Source: Palleronia caenipelagi (GTDB lineage Bacteria; Pseudomonadota; Alphaproteobacteria; Rhodobacterales; Rhodobacteraceae). From it: DNA of 64,000 nucleotides. The notes below the pieces were generated by a model. It worked only from the letters and a program-made list of their open reading frames with translations, did not search any database and was not told the origin of the DNA. The stretch lies in assembly GCF_007004065.1 (NCBI RefSeq), contig NZ_VFSV01000003.1:121894-185893 (forward strand). The letters run 5' to 3'. This document shows positions 8,618-16,024 of the stretch, piece after piece. A program made the translations under genes and the position numbers. Position 1 is the first letter of the stretch, and each line of letters begins with the position of its first letter.

Positions 8618-9937
8618 ATGACGAACAAACCCCTGAAAACCCAGATTGTCGTGGTCGGCGGTGGTGCGGCGGGGCTTGCGCTGGTGCGTAAGCTCGGCGC
8701 TAAATATGGCCGCGAAAAGCACGACATCATCCTGATCGAACCCAACCGCACCCATGTCTGGAAGCCGCTCCTGCATGAGGTTGCTGCCGGTGCGCTTGAC
8801 GCCAACGCGGATGAGATCGGCTATGGTGGCCATGCGGCGCGTTGGAATTACCGGTTTTTCCCGGCAGCCTTGGAGAAGATCGACCGCGAGCGTCAGATGG
8901 TCCGCACAGCGCAGGTGTTCGACGATGATGGCGAGCTGATCCTCGACAATCACGAGATTCGCTACGACTATCTGGTTCTCGCCATGGGCGGTGTCTCCAA
9001 CGATTTCGGCACGCCCGGCGTCCGCGAACATGCCATGTTTCTGGACAGCCGCGCCGAGGCCGACCGCTTCCGGAACAAGCTCCTGGGCCAGTGCCTGCGC
9101 GTTGACGCCCTGCATGATTTGGAAGGCAAAGACGCCAACCTGCCGATCTGCATCATCGGCGGCGGCGCCACCGGGGTGGAACTGTCGGCGGAACTGGTGA
9201 ATTCGGTACGTGCCCTGCGGTCCTACGGACTGGAACGGTTTGATCAGGACGCGATGACCCTGACCCTGCTCGAAGCGGGTCCCCGCCTCGTCCCCGCCCT
9301 CTCCGAGGAAATCTCGGAGAATGTGCGCGACGAACTGGTCGATCTCGGGGTCGATGTCCGGCTCGAGGCCATGGTCAGCGAAGTCACGGAAAACAGCGTG
9401 AAACTGAAGGACGGCACCGAGCTGCCTGCAGCCATGGTGCTCTGGGCCGCGGGCGTCCGGGGGCATCACGGCCTGTCCGAGATGACCGATCTGGAGCTGT
9501 CACGCTCCGGGACCATCGTGGTTGAGCCGACCCTCCAGACCAAGAACGACCCCAGGATCTTTGCGATGGGCGATTGCTGTTTCTGCATGCTGCCCGGCGC
9601 GGAACGCCCCGTGCCGCCGCGCGCCCAGACCGCGCATCAAATGGCCGAGCACATGGTCCACCAGTTCGACCGGTTGGAGAAAGGGCAAAGGCTCGAACCC
9701 TTCGTCTATGATGACAAGGGCTCGCTGATCTCGCTGAGCCGTTTCGAGACGCTGGGATCCCTGATGGGCAACCTCGTGGGCGGCAAGATGGCCATCCGCG
9801 GCCGCTTTGCCCGGATGGCCTATATGTCGCTCTACCGGATGCACCTTCTGTCGGTGCTGGGCTGGTGGCGCGGTGGGCTGACTATCGTCGGACAGTTCTT
9901 CGGCAAGGTCGCCAAGCCGCGCCTCAAGCTGCACTAA
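8618..9937 (+). CDS. ndh: Type II NADH dehydrogenase (NDH-2)
   Basis: A 439-residue FAD-dependent oxidoreductase. The FAD dinucleotide fold is at the N-terminus (VVGGGAAGLAL), the NADH-binding fold in the middle (IIGGGATGVELSAEL), and the second FAD motif is FAMGDCC. The segment HVWKPLLHEVAAG is typical of NDH-2 enzymes, which oxidise NADH and reduce quinone without pumping protons. The amphipathic C-terminal part (about 370-439) is the expected membrane anchor. A ribosome site GAGAGG lies before the ATG. Its last bases overlap by 4 the 3' end of the convergent OmpA-domain gene. A sulfide:quinone reductase is less likely because the catalytic cysteine pattern is absent. Confidence 0.9.
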   Translation: MTNKPLKTQIVVVGGGAAGLALVRKLGAKYGREKHDIILIEPNRTHVWKPLLHEVAAGALDANADEIGYGGHAARWNYRFFPAALEKIDRERQMVRTAQVFDDDGELILDNHEIRYDYLVLAMGGVSNDFGTPGVREHAMFLDSRAEADRFRNKLLGQCLRVDALHDLEGKDANLPICIIGGGATGVELSAELVNSVRALRSYGLERFDQDAMTLTLLEAGPRLVPALSEEISENVRDELVDLGVDVRLEAMVSEVTENSVKLKDGTELPAAMVLWAAGVRGHHGLSEMTDLELSRSGTIVVEPTLQTKNDPRIFAMGDCCFCMLPGAERPVPPRAQTAHQMAEHMVHQFDRLEKGQRLEPFVYDDKGSLISLSRFETLGSLMGNLVGGKMAIRGRFARMAYMSLYRMHLLSVLGWWRGGLTIVGQFFGKVAKPRLKLH

Positions 9938-11607
9938 CGCTCGGTCAGCTTCATCTCGATTCGGCGGTTGCGGGCGCGCGCCTCGTCCGTATCCGCCGGA
10001 TCCACCGGGCGGAATTCGCCAAATCCTGCGGGCACCAGCCGGGTCGCGTCAAACCCAAGATCCTCGGCCATGTAGCGCACCACCGACAAGGCGCGCTCCT
10101 GGCTCAGCTCCCAGTTATCCGCGAACCGCCCATCCCCGCTCAGCGGGACGTTATCCGTATGACCATCGACCCGGATCACCCAGTCAATGGCCTCAGGAAT
10201 TTCATCAGCAATGTCCTTCAGGAGCTGCGCGACTTGCGCCACACTCTCTCTTCCGTCGCCAGACAGAACCGCAGAGCCCGACGGAAAAAGCACGTTGCTG
10301 TCAAAGACAAAGCGATCACCCACAATGCGCACGCCCTCTCGGTCTGCCAGAACCTCCCGTAGTCGGCCAAAAAACTCGGAACGATAATTCTCCAGGCGCT
10401 CCCGCTCGGCGGCCTCCAGCTCGGCACGGCGCTTTTGCTCGATGGCCTGCCGGGCGAGCGCGGTATTGAGCTTTTGCGACAGGCTCTCGATCTGGGTCTG
10501 AGCCTCGACATCCTTGTCTTCGGCCAGATCCAGCAGCGATTGCAGCGTCCCGATTTGCTGGCGCAATCGCGCGACCTGCACATTCAGCGCGGCAATCTCG
10601 CGCTGCTGACTAGCAGAGACTTCGGACACTTCGGATAATTGGGTCTGCGCTTGTGCCAGCAAAATCGCGCGCTGTTCAGCCTCGGTCAGGGACGTCTCCG
10701 CGTCGGCCTGAGCGGCCAGCGCCTTGGCGAGACGGGCGCGCAGCTCGGCCTCGGTCGCGCCCTGCGCATCCCGCTCCGCCTCGGTGGTCCGCAGATCCCG
10801 CGCCAACCGGTCAAGACGCGCCCGCAAGTCTGCCTCTGCCGCCTCGGCGGCGGCAAGCAGGGTCAGTGTCTCTTCGGCCTTGCGCCGCTCCTCCTCAAGG
10901 GTCAGGGACAAGGCGGTCAGTTCTGCGCCCGATCCTTCGAGCCGCTTGCGCAGCGCATCCGCAGCGGCGGCATCCGCCAGCCGCGCGGCCTCTTCCTCGG
11001 TGAGCCGGGCCTCCAGTTCCGTGGCGCGCGCCTCGGTCTCAGCGGTCTCGCTGCGCAGATCAGCGACCAGCGCCTCCAGAGCCTCCCGGCGGGCGGCGGC
11101 GAGGCGAGCGGCCTCGTCCTGCGCATCGATCTCCTGTCTCGCCTGCGCCAAGGCGAGCCGCGCAGCCTCGCCCGCGTCGCTCAACTCAGCCGTCTCCGCC
11201 TCAAGATCCGCAATCCGGGCACTATCACGATCCCGCGCGGTCAGGAGACTGGCGACCTGTTCCTCAAAGCTCGCAATGCGGGACGTTGCCTCAGCCTCGG
11301 CCTCCTGCAACGCAGCGATCAAAGCATCTTGCCGGTCGCGTTCGGCGCTGAGCGCATCGCGTTCGGACTCCAGCCCTTCGGCGCGCTGGCTGGACAGGCC
11401 AAGGGCCGCCGACAGATCCGAGACCTCGGAGGCGAGCTCGTCGAGACGGGATTTCTGACCAGTGATCTCTTCGCGGAGAACAAACTGCACCACGATAAAG
11501 ATAGTCAGCACGAAGGTCATGACCATCAGAAGTGACGTCACCGCATCCACGAAGCCCGGCCAGATATTGGCCGAAGGGCGCGAAGACGGGCGGCGCGAGA
11601 GCGGCAT
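9934..11607 (-). CDS. MotB-like protein: TM anchor, long coiled coil, OmpA peptidoglycan-binding domain
   Basis: A 557-residue protein. One membrane helix lies at about residues 22-45; Asp21 in GFVDAVTSLL sits where MotB/ZorB proteins carry the ion-binding aspartate (D-x-x-T). Residues about 48-410 are almost entirely Ala/Glu/Arg/Leu-rich coiled coil. The end is an OmpA/MotB domain with GHTDNVPL, NWELSQERA and ARNRRIE, which binds peptidoglycan. The start ATG 11607 overlaps the stop of the MotA-like gene (TGATG), so the two are made together as a stator-like ion channel. Such pairs are annotated as ExbB-like plus peptidoglycan-binding proteins in alphaproteobacteria; the function is not known. 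No flagellar genes are nearby. Confidence 0.85.
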   Translation of the reverse strand: MPLSRRPSSRPSANIWPGFVDAVTSLLMVMTFVLTIFIVVQFVLREEITGQKSRLDELASEVSDLSAALGLSSQRAEGLESERDALSAERDRQDALIAALQEAEAEATSRIASFEEQVASLLTARDRDSARIADLEAETAELSDAGEAARLALAQARQEIDAQDEAARLAAARREALEALVADLRSETAETEARATELEARLTEEEAARLADAAAADALRKRLEGSGAELTALSLTLEEERRKAEETLTLLAAAEAAEADLRARLDRLARDLRTTEAERDAQGATEAELRARLAKALAAQADAETSLTEAEQRAILLAQAQTQLSEVSEVSASQQREIAALNVQVARLRQQIGTLQSLLDLAEDKDVEAQTQIESLSQKLNTALARQAIEQKRRAELEAAERERLENYRSEFFGRLREVLADREGVRIVGDRFVFDSNVLFPSGSAVLSGDGRESVAQVAQLLKDIADEIPEAIDWVIRVDGHTDNVPLSGDGRFADNWELSQERALSVVRYMAEDLGFDATRLVPAGFGEFRPVDPADTDEARARNRRIEMKLTER

Positions 11608-12761
11608 CAGCGGCTGCCTGTGGAGCCAGAGGCGATGGTACGGGCCAGCTGGCGGATCTCGTGACGCAGCTCCTGAAGGCTCTCCTCACGCCCCGCCGCG
11701 ATCTCTTCGGAGAGGCGCAAGAGCTGGATATCGATCGAGCGCAACCGCATGTGGCTGTCCGTCCCGCCGCTGTCACCGCCCTGCATGAGCGCGATCATCC
11801 GCTCCTGCCCGTCGGCGATCTGTGCCAGACCGGGGCTCAGATCCACGCCGCCACTGCCGCCTTGCTCCAACGCTGTGGCAAGCGCCTCGATGCGCAGCTC
11901 CAGCCGCTGCCGGGCCTCTTCACCCCGGGAGAACATGGTCTGAAGACGATCCACCTGCTGCACCATATGCTCCAGTGCCGCGATCTGAGCCGCCCCGTCG
12001 CCCCCGGGTCCATCGCCGTCCAGCCCCGCCAGTCCCAGACGGGTGATGCCTGACAGCCATTCCTCCAGCTCGCGGTAAAACCGGTTCTGTCCATGGGCGG
12101 CAAAGAGCTCCAGCAATCCGACGACCAGCGACCCGGCGAGACCTAGCAGGGAGGAGCCAAAGGCAACGCCCATACCACCGAGTTGCCGCTCCAACCCGCC
12201 CATCAGGCGGCCGAAGATCGCAATGCCGTCCTCACCCTCACCGGGATCAAGGGCGCGGATCGTATCCACGATGGCCGGAACAGTGGTTGCCAGCCCGTAG
12301 AACGTCCCGAGAAGCCCGAGGAACACCAACAGGTTAACGATGTAGCGGGTGATATCCCGCGCTTCATCCATCCGCGTCGCCACAGAATCGAGGATCGAGC
12401 GCGACGACGTGGCATTGATCTGCGTCTCGCGCCCGCGTGAGCGCATCAGCGTCGCCAATGGCGCCAGCAGAAGCGGCGCGGCCCCTGGTTCGTCGCCGTC
12501 TTCGCGCTGGACGAACCGCTCAACCCAGGCAACCGAGCGCATGAGCTGGAACACCTGCCAGAAGCACCCCACCACGCCGATGACAAAGACCAGCGCAATG
12601 AATCCGTTCAGCGCCGGGTTGGCGTCGAAAATCGGCATCACCTGCGGCAACAGCGCGACGGCCCCGGCGATCACCAGTCCCAGCACCAGCACCATGGTGA
12701 CAAGCTGCCGGATGGGCTGGGTAAAGGTGGAACGCGGTTGGCGTGTCGCGGAAGGTTGCAT
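11607..12761 (-). CDS. MotA/TolQ/ExbB-like proton channel protein
   Basis: A 384-residue inner-membrane protein with four membrane helices, near residues 18-40, 52-73, 140-162 and 195-220. The last two hold the conserved small-residue core (GLLGTFYGLA, GMGVAFGSSLLGLAGSL) typical of MotA/TolQ/ExbB channel subunits. A cytoplasmic loop lies between helices 2 and 3, and the cytoplasmic C-terminus (about 260-384) is predicted to be helical with heptad character. It should form a pentamer around the MotB-like partner encoded next and use ion flow to do mechanical work. Its ATG overlaps the stop of the upstream chaC-like gene (TGATG), so all three genes appear co-translated. Confidence 0.88.
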   Translation of the reverse strand: MQPSATRQPRSTFTQPIRQLVTMVLVLGLVIAGAVALLPQVMPIFDANPALNGFIALVFVIGVVGCFWQVFQLMRSVAWVERFVQREDGDEPGAAPLLLAPLATLMRSRGRETQINATSSRSILDSVATRMDEARDITRYIVNLLVFLGLLGTFYGLATTVPAIVDTIRALDPGEGEDGIAIFGRLMGGLERQLGGMGVAFGSSLLGLAGSLVVGLLELFAAHGQNRFYRELEEWLSGITRLGLAGLDGDGPGGDGAAQIAALEHMVQQVDRLQTMFSRGEEARQRLELRIEALATALEQGGSGGVDLSPGLAQIADGQERMIALMQGGDSGGTDSHMRLRSIDIQLLRLSEEIAAGREESLQELRHEIRQLARTIASGSTGSR

Positions 12762-13384
12762 CAGCCGGATCCTGTGAAAACTCTTTTTTGGAGCCTATCG
12801 GGCCATTTGCGATCCGCCAAGCCGCTCGGACCCTTGTGCCCAAGTTCGCGCACACGTGATGCAAGCCAGTCGAGGTCCGGGTCCGCGATTCCCAGCTCAC
12901 CCAGATGTGCGCTGGTGTTGTAAAGGTATTCGTGGTTCGGCCCGCGCTGCCCCTGTGCCGTGGCAATGATGTGAGCCTGATCTTCGAGATCCAGCTCGCC
13001 CAGATACTGCACGTGATCCTGATCGATCACGTAGGCTACCGCCTCGATATTGCGCCCGTCAGCGAGATTCAGCGGCACGTGGCATTCCAGATAGGCCGAG
13101 GAGACAAGCTCGCGCTCGCGCAGCTTGGCCAGCGTCTCGGCCTCCTGCCCTTCGGCCACACGCAGGGCGAGGCCGGTGCAGGAAGCACCGTCCTTGCGGT
13201 CCAGCGCCAACACCAGACCCGGTGCCTCGGGCGTGCCACGGTGATGGATGGAGGCCATGCAGAAACTGCGCGCGTACCCATCGAGCCGGGCCACAATCCG
13301 CTCGGCCACCTCGAATTCGGGGTTCCAGACCAGCGAGCCGTAGCCAAAAACCCACATCGCCTGCGTCTTCTCTGGTTGTTTCAT
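12761..13384 (-). CDS. ChaC-like gamma-glutamylcyclotransferase
   Basis: A 207-residue cytosolic enzyme. The family hallmark YGSLVW lies at residues 15-20, followed by the GYARSF and RGTPEAPGLVL segments, a conserved ELVSSAYLE stretch and the C-terminal SxHLxxLGIxDxDLxWL. ChaC-type enzymes split glutathione to 5-oxoproline and Cys-Gly. I take ATG 13384 (MKQPEK...) as start; an upstream ATG would overlap the divergent DUF2125 gene. The start sites of the two divergent genes are only 43 bases apart, so they share a compact promoter region. Its 3' end is coupled to the MotA-like gene, an unexpected partner. Confidence 0.9.
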   Translation of the reverse strand: MKQPEKTQAMWVFGYGSLVWNPEFEVAERIVARLDGYARSFCMASIHHRGTPEAPGLVLALDRKDGASCTGLALRVAEGQEAETLAKLRERELVSSAYLECHVPLNLADGRNIEAVAYVIDQDHVQYLGELDLEDQAHIIATAQGQRGPNHEYLYNTSAHLGELGIADPDLDWLASRVRELGHKGPSGLADRKWPDRLQKRVFTGSG

Positions 13385-13427
13385 GCTCCGCGATATATCT
13401 GCGACAAAACGGATAAGGAAGAACCCA

Positions 13428-14411
13428 ATGCGCGTTCTGATCGCCATCGTCGTCATCGCCGCCCTGGCATGGTCGGGTTACTGGTTCATTGGCGCCCGCG
13501 CCCTCGATAAGGGCCTGCGCAGCGGCATCGAGGCCGCCCGCGCCCAAGGCATGCAGATCGAAACCGAGCAGCTCCGTGTCACTGGGTTTCCAAACCGGTT
13601 CGACACGATGATCGACGACCCGCAAATCGCGACGGCGGATGGCCGCTTTGGATGGGCCGGGCCGTTCCTGCAAATCTTCGCGTTGAGCTATCGCCCGAAC
13701 GAGGTGATCGTGGCGCTGCCCGACACCCATACGGTCACAACGCCTTCGGGTCTCTATGAGGTGACCGCGCCGGGGGCGAAGGCCTCTGCGCAGTTTCGCC
13801 TGAAAAAGACCCTGCCCCTCGATCACGCGCAACTTGTCGCCGAGAACGTGACGTTGACCCGCGAGGGCAAATCCCTCTCCATGGCGCGTCTGCTGGCTGC
13901 GACGCGCGTGCCGGAGGGTGCCGGGCCGGAGGTTCAGAATATCGGCATCTCAGTGGACGATCTGGCGATCTCGGCCGAGATCGCCCCCGACCTGCCCGAC
14001 GCGGCAAGGATTGTGGACGGTCTTCGCCTCGATGCAACCGTCGGACTGACGGGTCCGCTTGACCGCAACGCCATCGAGGTCGCCCCGGTGGCAATCCGCA
14101 GCATCGACCTGACGGAGCTGAAAGTGGACTGGGCCGGAATCGGGATGTCTGCCACCGGAAACCTGAGTGTGGACGCGCGCGGTATTCCAACCGGTCCCGT
14201 CGAAGTAAGCCTCGCCAACTGGCCCTCGGCCATTGATCTGATCATCGATGCCGGTTTGATCCCTGCCGAGCGTGCCGACGCCGTAAGGCAGGCCTTGTCG
14301 CTGATGGCCCTCATGGGCGGCGGCAAGCGGGCCCTGACCGTCCCGCTCGACCTGCGCGAGGGGCGCGTGTTCCTCGGCCCCCTGCCCATCGGGATGGCGC
14401 CACGGTTCTGA
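13428..14411 (+). CDS. DUF2125 domain protein, membrane-anchored
   Basis: A 327-residue protein with an uncleaved-looking N-terminal membrane helix (VLIAIVVIAALAWSGYWFIGA) and a large periplasmic part. GFPNRFDTMIDDPQI and FALSYRPNEVIVALP are typical of the DUF2125 family found throughout Rhodobacterales and Rhizobiales; no function is established. The repeated beta-rich segments resemble lipid-binding AsmA-type periplasmic folds, but this is inference. The ATG at 13428 follows AAGGAAG at a good distance. A 7-bp stem hairpin (14414-14432) without a T-run lies directly behind the stop. Confidence 0.82.
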   Translation: MRVLIAIVVIAALAWSGYWFIGARALDKGLRSGIEAARAQGMQIETEQLRVTGFPNRFDTMIDDPQIATADGRFGWAGPFLQIFALSYRPNEVIVALPDTHTVTTPSGLYEVTAPGAKASAQFRLKKTLPLDHAQLVAENVTLTREGKSLSMARLLAATRVPEGAGPEVQNIGISVDDLAISAEIAPDLPDAARIVDGLRLDATVGLTGPLDRNAIEVAPVAIRSIDLTELKVDWAGIGMSATGNLSVDARGIPTGPVEVSLANWPSAIDLIIDAGLIPAERADAVRQALSLMALMGGGKRALTVPLDLREGRVFLGPLPIGMAPRF

Positions 14412-14528
14412 TCCCTATCCTCTAAGGATAGGCCCTAGCCGGATTCTCCCGCCACCCACCCGAAAGCCATCACGTTTACCACAACCCTGCGTGGTACTGT
14501 GAGGACAGGTGATCCAAGGAGAGACGGC

Positions 14529-14699
14529 ATGGACAAGGCCCAGAAACCGCAAGACAGTGCAACGATCTACACGCTCCCGTTCCTCTATGTGGAACGGACC
14601 TGGATCGACTGCGCCATGGATATGCCCTGCGCGACCCGGCGCCCCAGCGCCGCCATTACCGACCTTCGCAGCTACCGAGCACAGCGAGAGGAAGGGTGA
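14529..14699 (+). CDS. Small hypothetical protein (56 residues)
   Basis: A short open frame preceded by a good ribosome site (AAGGAGA, 14517-14523, 5 bases before the ATG). The product is hydrophilic with one short Tyr/Thr/Leu-Pro stretch (IYTLPFLYVERTW) and two cysteines in CAMDMPCATR; it has no membrane helix or signal peptide. It lies 60 bases upstream of xth on the same strand, so the two may be co-transcribed. I recognise no family. The ribosome site and codon pattern support a real gene, but a chance frame remains possible. Confidence 0.45.
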   Translation: MDKAQKPQDSATIYTLPFLYVERTWIDCAMDMPCATRRPSAAITDLRSYRAQREEG

Positions 14700-14759
14700 T
14701 GGACAGCCGCCGCCGGGCCTGTATACCCGACCACAACGACAACCGGGCGGGGACGAACC

Positions 14760-15539
14760 ATGCGGATCGCGAGCTTCAACATCAACGGCGTCAAAGCTCG
14801 ACTGCCGGTCTTGCTGGACTGGCTGACGGAGAGCGCGCCGGATGTAGCCTGCCTGCAAGAAATCAAGTCCGTCGACGACGGCTTCCCCCGCACCGAGATC
14901 GAAGATCTCGGGTATCAGGTCGAAACCCACGGACAAAAGGGCTTTAACGGGGTCGCGATCCTGTCAAAGCTGCCGCTCGAAGACATCAGCCGGGGTCTCC
15001 CCGGCGATGAGAGCGACGAGCAGGCGCGCTATATCGAAGCGACCGTGATCGGCAGCCGCCCTGTTCGGGTCTGCGGGCTGTATCTGCCCAATGGCAACCC
15101 GGCGCCTGGGCCGAAATATGACTATAAACTGGCATGGATGGCACGGCTTGAAGCACAAATGCGCGTCCATCTCGCCACCGAAGAACCGGTGATTTTCTGC
15201 GGCGATTACAACATCATCCCTCAGGACGAAGACGCCGCCACGCCGTCGGACTGGACCGGCGATGCCCTCGCCCTGCCCGAAAGCCGCGCCGCGTTTCGCC
15301 GGATGCTGGCTCTCGGTCTGACCGAAGCCTTCCGCGCACGACAGCACGGCGGCGGACATTACTCATTCTGGGACTATCAGGCGGGGGCATGGAACCGAAA
15401 TAACGGTATACGGATCGATCACCACCTGCTCACACCCCAAGCGGCGGATCTCCTGCGAGACTGCTGGATCGAAAAGGATCAGCGAGGCCGGGAAAAGCCG
15501 TCGGATCACGTGCCGGTCTGGATCGAACTCGACGCCTGA
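14760..15539 (+). CDS. xth: Exodeoxyribonuclease III (AP endonuclease)
   Basis: A 259-residue EEP-fold nuclease of the ExoIII type. Asn7 in FNING, Glu34 in CLQEIKS (metal ligand), YLPNGNP, GDYNIIP (catalytic Asp/Asn) and Asp249-His250 in PSDHVP are all present, so the active site is complete. It cuts DNA 5' to abasic sites and has 3'-5' exonuclease activity, which places it in base excision repair. The family opening MRIASFNING fixes the start at ATG 14760. The stop is 11 bases before the next start. Confidence 0.96.
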   Translation: MRIASFNINGVKARLPVLLDWLTESAPDVACLQEIKSVDDGFPRTEIEDLGYQVETHGQKGFNGVAILSKLPLEDISRGLPGDESDEQARYIEATVIGSRPVRVCGLYLPNGNPAPGPKYDYKLAWMARLEAQMRVHLATEEPVIFCGDYNIIPQDEDAATPSDWTGDALALPESRAAFRRMLALGLTEAFRARQHGGGHYSFWDYQAGAWNRNNGIRIDHHLLTPQAADLLRDCWIEKDQRGREKPSDHVPVWIELDA

Positions 15540-15550
15540 GGAGCATTGTC

Positions 15551-16018
15551 TTGAGAAAACTCATTCTGGTCGCCGCCTGCCTCTGGGCCACAACAAGCTT
15601 CGCCGACACCCGCGAGGAACGCCTGGAGATCGCGCGCGACTACGTCGCAGCCACCATGGCCGACATGGACATGGACGCTTTCGTCGCGCAGATGTACGAG
15701 CCCGTGCTGGACCAGATCGAGTCCCAGTCAGATATTGAATTCTCTGACGCCCAACGCGCCGAAGTGAACGCGCTCTATCAGCGGGAAATGCTGCCCGCCC
15801 TAACCGAGATCTTGCGGGCGCAGGATGAGATCATGGCAGACATTTTCACTCTGGAGGAAATCACCGCTTTGCGCGATTTCTATCAGACGGATGTCGGGCG
15901 CTCGGTGATGACGAAACTGCCCCGCCTGATCGCGCTTCAGCAACCGCAGATCATGCAGCTCATGCAGAGCAAAATGCCCGTGCTGATGAATGAGATGATG
16001 GCCATTCTGACCGAATAA
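15551..16018 (+). CDS. DUF2059 exported protein
   Basis: A 155-residue protein with a signal peptide (MRKLILVAACLWATTSFA-DT) and an all-helical mature region ending ALREFYQTD-like (ITALRDFYQTDVGRSVMTKLP), the DUF2059 signature. The start codon is TTG at 15551: a perfect GAGGAG (15538-15543) sits 7 bases ahead, overlapping the xth stop, and no in-frame ATG gives a complete signal peptide. Function unknown; DUF2059 proteins are periplasmic. The stop lies 6 bases from the end of convergent uvrA. Confidence 0.85.
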   Translation: MRKLILVAACLWATTSFADTREERLEIARDYVAATMADMDMDAFVAQMYEPVLDQIESQSDIEFSDAQRAEVNALYQREMLPALTEILRAQDEIMADIFTLEEITALRDFYQTDVGRSVMTKLPRLIALQQPQIMQLMQSKMPVLMNEMMAILTE

Positions 16019-16024
16019 CGGGTG

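Noticed and set aside
9934..12761. Zorya-type anti-phage defence (ZorA/ZorB)
   Set aside because: The MotA/MotB-like pair resembles ZorAB, but no ZorC, ZorD or ZorE gene is nearby, the long coiled coil is on the MotB-like partner, and the neighbours are housekeeping genes.
14414..14432. CCTATCC / GGATAGG hairpin behind the DUF2125 gene as a terminator
   Set aside because: The stem is perfect but short and has no T-run; it might be a hairpin of no function.
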